This document shows positions 1 through 6,560 of a stretch of 15,756 nucleotides of DNA, one piece after another. Source of the DNA: an uncultured Gammaproteobacteria bacterium (GTDB taxonomy: Bacteria > Pseudomonadota > Gammaproteobacteria > Pseudomonadales > Litorivicinaceae); contig CAJXXD010000004.1 in the NCBI GenBank assembly GCA_913062835.1, positions 1 to 15,756 on the forward strand, in the 5' to 3' direction. A program made the position numbers and the translations under genes. Below the pieces are notes generated by a model, which ran no database searches, had not been told where the DNA came from, and saw only the letters and a program-made list of their open reading frames with translations. How positions within the stretch are numbered: the stretch's first letter is position 1; each line of letters begins with the position of its first letter.

Positions 1-169
1 CGTAGCCAAAGATGCCGTGATCGAGGGCCTGGGTTAAGACCTGATGCACCACAGGCGGGGGTGCGCAGTCCATGTCGGCCACCCACAGCGGCAACTCACC
101 GGCTGGGTAGGTGGCCCACTTAAGGCTGTCGTGTGGACGACGGGCCTCAGGCGTTGGATGCCATTCCAC
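1..169 (-). CDS. PatB/MalY family pyridoxal-phosphate C-S lyase (N-terminus, cut by window edge)
   Basis: This is the N-terminal 56 residues of a fold-type I aminotransferase-like enzyme that continues beyond position 1. The translation contains RRPHDSLKW, then LPLWVADMD and, at the window edge, HGIFGY. These match the family pattern of an R..S.KW start, a WVADMDF-like block and HG.FGY. Family members are cystathionine beta-lyases or cysteine desulfhydrases that release homocysteine or sulfide from cysteine thioethers; PLP chemistry is known for the family, but the catalytic lysine lies outside the window. I chose the GTG at 169-167 because GAGG lies 5 nt before it and it places the KW motif about 18 residues in, as usual. 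The gene starts 7 nt after the ettA stop, so the two are probably cotranscribed. Which substrate it acts on cannot be told. Confidence 0.8.
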   Translation of the reverse strand, partial: MEWHPTPEARRPHDSLKWATYPAGELPLWVADMDCAPPPVVHQVLTQALDHGIFGY

Positions 170-176
170 TCGGACC

Positions 177-1847
177 TCAGTCTGCCAGTTTCCGATACCG
201 GACGCGGGTCGGCACAATTTCACCGCCCAATCGCTTCTTACGATCTTCCTCGTACTCTGTGTAGTTTCCTTCAAAGAAGGTCACTTGCGAGTCGCCCTCA
301 TAGGCGAGGATGTGGGTCGCAATACGGTCTAAGAACCACCGGTCGTGCGAGATCACCATGACCGTGCCTGGGAAGCTTAAGAGCGCTTCTTCGAGTGCGC
401 GCAATGTTTCCACGTCGAGATCGTTGGTGGGTTCGTCGAGTAACAGCACGTTGCCGCCTTGCTTTAAGGTGTTGGCCAAGTGCAGTCGGTTCCGCTCACC
501 GCCTGAGAGGTCTTTGACAAACTTCTGCTGGTCGCCGCCTTTAAAATTAAAGCGACCCAAGTACGCCCGAGAAGGCACCGAGTAGTTGCCCACTGTAATG
601 ATGTCTTGTCCGTCGGACACTTCTTCCCAGACCGTCTTTTTGCCATCGAGGGCATCCCGCGATTGATCGACATAGGCCAATTGCACGGTGTCGCCGAGCG
701 TCACTGTCCCGGCGTCTGGTGTTTCAACACCGGTGATCATTTTAAATAGGGTGGATTTACCCGCGCCGTTGCCGCCGATGATGCCGACGATGGCACCGGC
801 TGGGATCGAACAGGTGAGGTTGTCGATCAGCACACGTCCTTCGAAGGACTTTGAGACCCCTTCGACTTCAATCACCTTGTCACCCAAGCGAGGCCCGGGT
901 GGGATGTAGATCTCTTGGGTTTCGTTCCGCTTTTGCGCGTCTTGGCTTTGCAGCTCCTCAAAGGCTTTAAGACGTGCTTTGGATTTGGCTTGGCGGCCTT
1001 TGGCGTTCTGGCGCACCCACTCCAACTCGCTCTTGATGGTCTTCTGGCGCGCTTCTTCGGTTTTCTGTTCTTGGGAAAGCCGTTGCTCTTTGGCTTCAAG
1101 CCAGGTCGAGTAGTTGCCTTCAAACGGGATACCGCGGCCGCGGTCGAGTTCCAAAATCCAACCGGCGGCATTGTCTAAGAAATACCGGTCGTGGGTCACG
1201 GCGACGACCGTGCCGTCAAAGTCGACCAAGAAGTGTTCAAGCCAGGCCACGGATTCTGCATCCAGGTGGTTGGTGGGCTCATCGAGCAGCAGCATATCGG
1301 GTTTTTGCAGCAACAGCCGGCAGAGTGCGACACGGCGCTTTTCACCGCCTGAGAGATGTTCGATTTTCGCGTCCCAAGGTGGGAGTCGGAGTGCGTCGGC
1401 GGCCTGTTCAAGCATACGATCGAGTTCCCAGCCGTTGACCGCATCGATTTTGTTTTGCAGTTCGCCTTGCTCCATTAATAGGTCGTTCATTTCGTCATCA
1501 CTCATGGGCTCGGCAAAGGCCATCGAGATCTCATCAAACCGTGTCAGCAGCGTTTTGATTTCAGCCACACCTTCTTCCACCGCATCACGAACGGTTTGCG
1601 TCGGATCGAGTTGTGGTTCCTGCGGCAAATAGCCGACGTGAATACCGGGCTGTGGCCGGGCTTCGCCGTCGATTTCGGTATCGACCCCGGCCATGATGCG
1701 AAGCAGTGACGATTTACCCGAACCGTTGAGGCCGAGCACGCCGATTTTGGCGCCTGGGAAAAATGACAGGGAAATGTCTTTCAGAATCTCTCGTTTCGGG
1801 GGCACGATTTTGCTGACCCGATTCATTGTGTACACAAACTGTGCCAT
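177..1847 (-). CDS. ettA: Energy-dependent translational throttle protein EttA (ABC-F ATPase)
   Basis: EttA is a soluble ABC-F protein that binds the ribosomal E site and gates the first steps of elongation according to the ATP/ADP ratio. The protein has 556 residues, against about 555 in E. coli, and starts [19 protein letters not shown], almost the same as E. coli. Two ATPase domains are complete: Walker A at residues 39-47 (GLNGSGKSS), signature LSGGE at 165, Walker B with D189-E190; then Walker A at 358-366 (GGNGAGKST), signature LSGGE at 447 and Walker B with D471-E472. Between them lies the charged P-site tRNA interaction linker typical of ABC-F proteins. There are no membrane segments. 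The first Walker A ends in Ser rather than the more usual Thr, which should still bind nucleotide. An AAAGG lies about 10 nt before the ATG. It is divergent from the rhomboid gene and heads a likely pair with the C-S lyase. Confidence 0.97.
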   Translation of the reverse strand: MAQFVYTMNRVSKIVPPKREILKDISLSFFPGAKIGVLGLNGSGKSSLLRIMAGVDTEIDGEARPQPGIHVGYLPQEPQLDPTQTVRDAVEEGVAEIKTLLTRFDEISMAFAEPMSDDEMNDLLMEQGELQNKIDAVNGWELDRMLEQAADALRLPPWDAKIEHLSGGEKRRVALCRLLLQKPDMLLLDEPTNHLDAESVAWLEHFLVDFDGTVVAVTHDRYFLDNAAGWILELDRGRGIPFEGNYSTWLEAKEQRLSQEQKTEEARQKTIKSELEWVRQNAKGRQAKSKARLKAFEELQSQDAQKRNETQEIYIPPGPRLGDKVIEVEGVSKSFEGRVLIDNLTCSIPAGAIVGIIGGNGAGKSTLFKMITGVETPDAGTVTLGDTVQLAYVDQSRDALDGKKTVWEEVSDGQDIITVGNYSVPSRAYLGRFNFKGGDQQKFVKDLSGGERNRLHLANTLKQGGNVLLLDEPTNDLDVETLRALEEALLSFPGTVMVISHDRWFLDRIATHILAYEGDSQVTFFEGNYTEYEEDRKKRLGGEIVPTRVRYRKLAD

Positions 1848-2007
1848 GTGACGGAATGCCTTTTGTTAAACGCAGTAAAGCGTGAAGTGTGCGTGCTTGG
1901 CGCAGAGAACTCAACGCCGATGTCGGTCAGATAGACTCCGGCCGGCACGCTTGCCATGGGCTCGCCTGGCCGAGTTGGTTATGCTAAGGCCCTGTCTGGG
2001 GAGAATT

Positions 2008-2655
2008 ATGCGTATCGTTCCTGTGTTTGGCGGGCCCAAAACGCCAGTGGCTTTGTGGTGGGTGGTCGGCCTCTTATTGGCCATTGAAGGGCTTTTGCAG
2101 CTGTCGGATCAGGGATGGTTTGGTGCCGTCGACTGGCGTGCCTTGGCTATTTCCTATGGCGCTTTCTGGGATTTTCTGTTCCCACCCGGGCGTGTGGATC
2201 AGGCCTTGTACCCAGGCCAGGCCTACGGCATGTGGATCACGCATGCACTCTTACACGGTGGGACGCTCCATGTGCTGATGAATACCGTGATGTTACTTGC
2301 CTTATCCAAGACGCTGGCGTTGGTCTATGGCATGCGCGTGTTAACAATCGGTCTCTTGGCCGGTGCGGTAGGCGGTGCCGTGGGGTTTGGGCTATTAGAA
2401 CGCACCCACGCACCGATGATTGGGGCCTCTGGTGTGGTCTTTTGTTTGTTGGGGTGGTGGTTGGCGGCCAGTCGGCAGTGGGTGCGGGCCCAGGGGGGCA
2501 GACCCCGTTCCATTCTTTCGCTTGTCATCGCACTGGTTGTGGTGCATCTCCTCTTGGATGTGTTTATGGGTGGCGCGATCGCCTGGCAGGCGCACTTAGG
2601 TGGCTTTGTCGTGGGGTATTTCCTCATGCCTTGGGTAGCCGGTGAGCCCCAATAG
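2008..2655 (+). CDS. Rhomboid family intramembrane serine protease
   Basis: A polytopic inner-membrane protein of 215 residues that should cleave transmembrane substrates within the bilayer. The catalytic dyad is visible: Ser141 in GASG and His196 in AHLGG. The supporting motif HALLHGGTLHVLMN begins at residue 79, and H88 and N92 have the same H-x3-N spacing as the oxyanion-stabilising pair in GlpG. Hydrophobic segments run throughout, consistent with about six helices, and there is no GlpG-like cytoplasmic N-domain. I took the ATG at 2008 because GGGGAG lies 4 nt upstream; the reading frame stays open back to 1882, but those 42 residues look non-coding and have no better ribosome site. The substrate is unknown. 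A rhombosortase identity was considered, but no GlyGly-CTERM substrate is nearby. Confidence 0.9.
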   Translation: MRIVPVFGGPKTPVALWWVVGLLLAIEGLLQLSDQGWFGAVDWRALAISYGAFWDFLFPPGRVDQALYPGQAYGMWITHALLHGGTLHVLMNTVMLLALSKTLALVYGMRVLTIGLLAGAVGGAVGFGLLERTHAPMIGASGVVFCLLGWWLAASRQWVRAQGGRPRSILSLVIALVVVHLLLDVFMGGAIAWQAHLGGFVVGYFLMPWVAGEPQ

Positions 2656-2710
2656 GGGTGAGATATTGTCGGGCATGTGCGTGTGTCCGACATACGGCCG
2701 AGCACTGTCA

Positions 2711-2764
2711 TAATTTATTGTCATCTTTTATTCATATTCAATAAAAACAATAATTTACGGTCAT
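2711..2764 (+). repeat. 14-bp direct repeat in AT-rich intergenic region
   Basis: TAATTTATTGTCAT (2711-2724) and TAATTTACGGTCAT (2751-2764) agree at 12 of 14 positions and start exactly 40 bp apart, close to four helical turns. A third TGTCAT lies at 2706-2711. The stretch from about 2705 to 2800 is much richer in A and T than the surrounding coding DNA. It sits just upstream of the secreted-protein gene at 2849 and could be a regulator-binding region. The repeat is visible directly; its function is inferred. Confidence 0.5.
2718..2735 (+). promoter_or_regulatory. Possible Pho box (two TCAT half-sites, 11-bp period)
   Basis: TTGTCAT (2718-2724) is followed at an 11-bp period by TATTCAT (2729-2735). 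The first half-site is close to the PhoB consensus CTGTCAT, while the second shares only the TCAT core. It lies 28 bp upstream of a TATAAT -10, farther than in the classical E. coli phoA arrangement. In AT-rich DNA such matches arise more easily by chance, so this is weaker than the site before phoX. Confidence 0.3.
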
Positions 2765-2769
2765 ATAAT
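2764..2769 (+). promoter_or_regulatory. Perfect -10 element (TATAAT) for the secreted-protein gene at 2849
   Basis: A consensus TATAAT sits 79 bp before the ATG at 2849. No recognisable TTGACA lies 16-18 bp upstream; that position reads AATAAAAA. A strong -10 with no -35 is typical of promoters that need an activator, which fits the direct repeats and Pho-like motif just upstream. The assignment to this gene rests on position only. Confidence 0.4.
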
Positions 2770-2848
2770 TATTACAATCCGCACATAATGCATGCATAAA
2801 AAGCGCAATCGGTGCTAGTTTTTCGCAAAACAGCACGGGAGAAGGCGT

Positions 2849-3439
2849 ATGTGGAACCGAGTGATGACTGCCAGTGTGTGTGCCCTTGGCTTGAGCGTCA
2901 GCGCGACGACTGAGGCAGCCGAGCCGCCACGCGGATTGTCCGATTTTATGGGGTGTTTGGAAGTCTTTCATGAACCGGAAGCAAACCGACTTCGGGTGAC
3001 GACTTTGTTTTGTGGGTCCAACGAAGACGGGAACCTGCCGGCTGAATTTGAAGTGCGCCATCACGTCATGGCCGTGATCGGACAGTCGACGCAGGCTGTG
3101 GAGTACGTTTTACAAACCATGGTGCGCTCTGAGGCGCCCTTCACCGTAACCGAAGTTGAGGCGGCCGGGCAGAGAGCTCAGTTCGTCACAGACACCTCAA
3201 ACACCTGTGTCTCGACCGAGACCGGATGCTGGTATGAGACCGCAGTCAGTTGGTCCCTGAAGTCTGTGTTGGACGACAGTGTCAGGTCTGAGCGTCTGAC
3301 CTATCGCCTAGATTCTGACGCCGGGGCCCTGGACTTGTCGCTCAATGCAGAAGAGCTTCGGGCCTTAGGGCTCTTCACCGAAGGCCTTTTGGTCTCGTTG
3401 CCAGATGAGTCTCAGGCCTACACCGGCAACTCGATCTGA
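2849..3439 (+). CDS. Exported protein of unknown function, four cysteines
   Basis: I do not recognise a family for this 196-residue protein. It begins with a clear Sec signal peptide (MWNR, then a hydrophobic stretch) with likely cleavage after A24 in TEAA. The mature part, about 172 residues, has four cysteines at 36, 55, 120 and 127, suggesting two disulfides, and no further membrane segment. It should be periplasmic or secreted. Composition is acidic and no repeats are visible. The ATG at 2849 has a strong site, GGAGAAGG, 4 nt upstream. It stands alone behind an AT-rich promoter region with a consensus -10 and repeated TCAT-containing motifs, so it may be conditionally expressed, possibly under PhoB. 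The next gene begins 44 nt downstream and may be transcribed with it. Confidence 0.8.
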   Translation: MWNRVMTASVCALGLSVSATTEAAEPPRGLSDFMGCLEVFHEPEANRLRVTTLFCGSNEDGNLPAEFEVRHHVMAVIGQSTQAVEYVLQTMVRSEAPFTVTEVEAAGQRAQFVTDTSNTCVSTETGCWYETAVSWSLKSVLDDSVRSERLTYRLDSDAGALDLSLNAEELRALGLFTEGLLVSLPDESQAYTGNSI

Positions 3440-3483
3440 CAGGCAGCCTCAGGTGACTCGGGTCACTGTGGCATACTGAGGGC

Positions 3484-3735
3484 ATGTCACAGTCGCCTCC
3501 CCCCGAAAATCCGTTTCTAACGCTGTCTTGGATCGAATTCTTGGCTGTGCAAACGCTTGTCATTGCGTTTTTTCCGGTGTCTTTGGCGGTGGTGTGGTTG
3601 GCCTTTGGTTTGCACACGACAAAGCAGTTGGTCCGTGCATTGGTGGTCGATTGGGTGCAAACCCTCTTCGTGATACTGGGACTTTTGGCCTTGCTGGTCG
3701 GTGGCCTGATCTGGGGGATTGTGAGTTGGCTGTAA
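3484..3735 (+). CDS. Small two-helix membrane protein of unknown function
   Basis: An 83-residue protein with a short polar N-terminus (MSQSPPPENP), a long hydrophobic segment around residues 16-42, a short basic and polar stretch (HTTKQLVRALVVDW) and a second hydrophobic segment around 58-82. Two transmembrane helices are likely. I do not recognise a family or catalytic motif. GAGGG lies only about 1-2 nt before the ATG, closer than ideal. The stop codon overlaps the start of the DUF423 gene (TAATG), so the two are very likely translated together and may work together in the membrane. Against its being spurious are its hydrophobicity pattern and this exact coupling. Confidence 0.7.
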   Translation: MSQSPPPENPFLTLSWIEFLAVQTLVIAFFPVSLAVVWLAFGLHTTKQLVRALVVDWVQTLFVILGLLALLVGGLIWGIVSWL

Positions 3736-4091
3736 TGTGGGTGCGGCTGGCGCTTTTGAGTTTGGCGTTGGCGATTGGGCTTGGGGCCTTTGGGGCTCAT
3801 GGCCTTACGAATCTGGTGAGTGAGTCCCGTTTGGAAACCTGGGAGACTGCCGTTCGCTATCAGGTATGGATGAGCTTGGCCTTGCTCTGTTTGAGCGCAG
3901 GACGGGTTTCGGCCATACCCGGTGCACTGTGGACCATGGCGTTTGGAATGCTGATCTTCAGCGGCAGTTTGTACGCGCTGGTTGCATTGGACCTTGGCAT
4001 CCTCGGGGCGATTACCCCGATCGGAGGTCTATTGATGATCGGTGGGTTGGTCTGGGCTGCGTTGGGGTATCGCACGGACCCTCCGTATTAA
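3735..4091 (+). CDS. DUF423 family small integral membrane protein (YgdD/TMEM256-like)
   Basis: A 118-residue protein with about four transmembrane helices. The family signatures are GLGAFGAHGL near the N-terminus, ETAVRYQ in the middle, then IFSGSLYAL and LGAITPIGGLLMIGG. The function of the family is unknown; it is a widespread inner-membrane protein. The family usually has a histidine a few residues after AVRYQ (YHALALL in many members, as I recall it), but here this reads VWMSLALL. The start ATG overlaps the previous gene's stop by one base, so translation is probably coupled. The stop codon lies inside a TTAA shared with the stop of the opposing copper ATPase gene, so the two genes overlap tail to tail by 4 bp. 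Confidence 0.9.
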   Translation: MWVRLALLSLALAIGLGAFGAHGLTNLVSESRLETWETAVRYQVWMSLALLCLSAGRVSAIPGALWTMAFGMLIFSGSLYALVALDLGILGAITPIGGLLMIGGLVWAALGYRTDPPY

Positions 4092-6403
4092 CGCACGCGC
4101 TGGTACTTTAAACGCAGCGCGTTGGCAACCACGCTCACCGATGACAAGGCCATGGCAAAGCCTGCGATCGCGGGCGTTAATACCCCTGAAATCGCCAAGG
4201 GGATGCAGAGTACGTTGTAGCCAAACGCCCAAATCAGGTTTTGTCGGATGATGCGGCGGGTTTTTCGCGCGTAGGCAATGGCATCGAGTACCAATTGAAG
4301 ATCTGGCCGCATCAGCACCACGGGGGCTGACTGCAGCGCGATATCAGATCCGGAGCCGAGCGCGATTCCCACATGGGCAGCGGCCAGTGCCGGGCCGTCG
4401 TTAATGCCATCGCCGACCATGCCAACTATCTCGCCTTGCGCCTTGAGGGCTTGGATATGGGCGATCTTGTCATCGGGCGACAAACCTGCGGTCACTTGAT
4501 CAAGACCTAAGGCGGCACCCAAGGGGTTGGCAACGGACGCACGGTCGCCGGTCAGCATATGGGTTTGCAGACCTTCCTCCTTAAGTGCACCCATCACTTC
4601 GGCGCTCTCAGGCCGGAGCCTGTCTTGAAAAGCGACCGAACCCAAGACCTGACCGTCTTCAGATAAGGCGCTTTCTGTGTCTTCCCCTCGGGGCTGACCG
4701 CCAGTTGGGTCCACAAAGGACCACTGACCGAAGCGGTAGCGATGCCGATCGGTGGTTACTTCGATGCCTTGGCCTGGTTGGTTGTCGCTACTCACGACCT
4801 GCCAATCTGGCAGACCCCGTTCCGGAAACGCTCGGACCACCGCCTCGGCCAAGGGGTGGGTGGACTCGCGGGCCACGGAGACCAGGCGATCCACAAAGCC
4901 ATCCTCAGATCCACTTTGCACATGCTGGGCCGTGACCTCAGGCTGGCCTTCGGTGAGGGTGCCGGTTTTATCGAAGCAGAGCACCGTCATCGACGGCAAG
5001 GCTTCTAAGGTTTGAATGTCTTTGATCAGAATTCCCGCTCGGGCGGCTAGACCGGTGCCCGCCACTAAGGCGGTGGGAGTGGCCAAGCCCAGCGCGCATG
5101 GGCAGGCAATCACCAGCACACTGATCGCCGCCATCAAGGCAAAGTCCACCGATGCGCCGGCGAGCGACCAGCCGATCCAGGTCAAAAGCGCAATCCCCAT
5201 GACTGCCGGCACAAACCGGCGGCTCACTTGGTCGACCAGCTTTTGGATGGGCGCTTCGCCCATCTGCGCATTTTTCACCAGGTCAGCCACCTGCGAGACC
5301 GCCGAGGCCGCACCGACCCGTTCAGCGCGGATGCGAATTTGTCCGTTGACAACCAAGGTGCCAGAGAGCGCTGGATCTCCGACCTGCTTGAGCTCGGGTA
5401 GGGGTTCACCGGTCATGGCCTGTGCATCGACCTCGGCTTCGCCTTTGAGGATCACCCCGTCGGCCCCAATACGCTCACCGGCACGGACCACGATGACATC
5501 CCCGGTCCGGAGAGCGCTGGCGGAGATCAGGGTTTCTTGGCCCTGTTTTAGGACGCGAACGGTGTCAGGTTTGAGGGCCAAAAGCGCTTGAAGGGCAGCG
5601 GTCGCAGAGTGCTTGGCGCGGTGCTCGATGGTCTTGCCGACCAGAACCAAGGTAATAACCACAGCGGCGGCTTCGAAATACAGCGTACCGGTGGCCGCAT
5701 TACCGAGCAGGGCCCACTGTGCCACCGAGTAGCCGTAGGCAACGGATGTGCCCAGTGCCACCAGTGTGTCCATATTGGCTTCTCGACGTTTCAGAGCCGA
5801 CCAGGCGCCTTGATAAAAGCGCCGGCCCATCCAAAACTGAATCGGTGTGGCCAAGAGCCACTCAGCCATCGGTGGTAAGTGCCACCCGAGCCCAAACCAC
5901 ATCGAGCCCATCTGAGCCACCAAAGGCAAAGTCAGTGCAATGGCCAGCCATAACTCCCAAGTCTCGCGATGTGTTTGCGAAGGACGGGCGTCGGTTTCCG
6001 GCACAGGTTCGGAAAAGCCGGCATCGATGAGTGCGTGATTGAGCGCCTCGAGCTCGGCATCGGCAAGCGTTGTCACGTCGAGTGTTTTTAATCCCGGATG
6101 CCAGTGCCAGTCGACCACCTCGGGGTACGCTAAAAGCTCGGTCAGATCCGCGCTGGTGGGGACATCGATGGGGGCTGCCCAGACAAAGCGATGCGTGTCA
6201 CTTAAGACCGAAAACCCAGCCTTGCGAACGCGCTGCACCCAATCGCTAGCCGCCACGGTCTCGGTGGTGGTGATTTTGGCTTCCTCGGTGGCGAAATTGA
6301 CTTCGGCGCTGAGCACGTCGGGTGATTCGCTCAGCGCACGCTTTAAGCCGGCTGCACAGCCGCCGCAGGTCATGCCATTGATGTGAAGTTGGATCGATTG
6401 CAT
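4088..6403 (-). CDS. copA: Copper-exporting P1B-type ATPase
   Basis: An inner-membrane P1B-1 ATPase that pumps Cu(I) out of the cytoplasm. From the ATG at 6403 it has 771 residues. It shows an N-terminal heavy-metal domain with GMTCGGC (residues 10-16), TGE at 331-333 (actuator domain), the metal-channel CPC at 434-436, the phosphorylated aspartate D478 in DKTGT, an HPLAEA nucleotide-domain motif and GDGIND around D665. Near the C-terminus are GYN and MALSSVSVVANALRL, which match the Cu(I)-coordinating motifs of this subclass. Residues about 80-133 look like a second heavy-metal domain without its CxxC. The ATG at 6403 is preferred over an upstream in-frame GTG at 6409 because AGGAG ends 5 nt before it and overlaps that GTG. 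No cueR-like regulator is adjacent, and I found no clear CueR operator. Confidence 0.93.
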   Translation of the reverse strand: MQSIQLHINGMTCGGCAAGLKRALSESPDVLSAEVNFATEEAKITTTETVAASDWVQRVRKAGFSVLSDTHRFVWAAPIDVPTSADLTELLAYPEVVDWHWHPGLKTLDVTTLADAELEALNHALIDAGFSEPVPETDARPSQTHRETWELWLAIALTLPLVAQMGSMWFGLGWHLPPMAEWLLATPIQFWMGRRFYQGAWSALKRREANMDTLVALGTSVAYGYSVAQWALLGNAATGTLYFEAAAVVITLVLVGKTIEHRAKHSATAALQALLALKPDTVRVLKQGQETLISASALRTGDVIVVRAGERIGADGVILKGEAEVDAQAMTGEPLPELKQVGDPALSGTLVVNGQIRIRAERVGAASAVSQVADLVKNAQMGEAPIQKLVDQVSRRFVPAVMGIALLTWIGWSLAGASVDFALMAAISVLVIACPCALGLATPTALVAGTGLAARAGILIKDIQTLEALPSMTVLCFDKTGTLTEGQPEVTAQHVQSGSEDGFVDRLVSVARESTHPLAEAVVRAFPERGLPDWQVVSSDNQPGQGIEVTTDRHRYRFGQWSFVDPTGGQPRGEDTESALSEDGQVLGSVAFQDRLRPESAEVMGALKEEGLQTHMLTGDRASVANPLGAALGLDQVTAGLSPDDKIAHIQALKAQGEIVGMVGDGINDGPALAAAHVGIALGSGSDIALQSAPVVLMRPDLQLVLDAIAYARKTRRIIRQNLIWAFGYNVLCIPLAISGVLTPAIAGFAMALSSVSVVANALRLKYQRVR

Positions 6404-6460
6404 GCACACTCCTAGTTTGATTCAGGATATCAGAGCAGGACCTTGGGATCACAATGGGTG

Positions 6461-6499
6461 CATCATCGAAATGTCATCCTCTTGCCATCACTCCGTCAT
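6461..6499 (+). promoter_or_regulatory. Pho box array (PhoB operator) upstream of phoX
   Basis: Four hexamers occur at an exact 11-bp period: CATCAT (6461), TGTCAT (6472), TGCCAT (6483) and CGTCAT (6494). PhoB binds direct repeats of the form CTGTCAT with 11-bp spacing, so this looks like two overlapping or adjacent Pho boxes. The array ends 61 bp before the phoX ATG, suitable for a PhoB-activated promoter. It also lies in the upstream region of the divergent copper ATPase gene, which it might affect. The spacing is seen directly; PhoB binding is inferred from the motif and the nature of the downstream gene. Confidence 0.75.
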
Positions 6500-6560
6500 C
6501 TCAATCGCTTAGCTTCGCGCATGGGAATGGATCTCATAGGATGTGAAAGGAGCGATCATC

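Noticed and set aside
872..1632. Long open frames antisense and offset within ettA, and similar ones within copA, phoX and ppc
   Set aside because: They are shadow frames over genes with full-length family matches and have no ribosome sites or recognisable domains.
1882..2007. Longer rhomboid N-terminus from the ATG at 1882
   Set aside because: The 42 extra residues are arginine- and cysteine-rich without family similarity, and the good ribosome site precedes the ATG at 2008.
2008..2655. Rhomboid gene as a rhombosortase partnered with a GlyGly-CTERM protein
   Set aside because: The motif around H88 and N92 is of the general GlpG type, and no exported protein in the window has a GlyGly-CTERM tail.
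2647..2692. CCCC-AATA-GGGG and TGTCGG/CCGACA hairpins after the rhomboid gene as a terminator
   Set aside because: Short stems and no T-run directly after; the first overlaps the stop codon. Termination here cannot be claimed.
6404..6460. CueR operator for copA
   Set aside because: No CCTTCC...GGAAGG-type dyad and no 19-bp-spaced promoter could be found on the minus strand.
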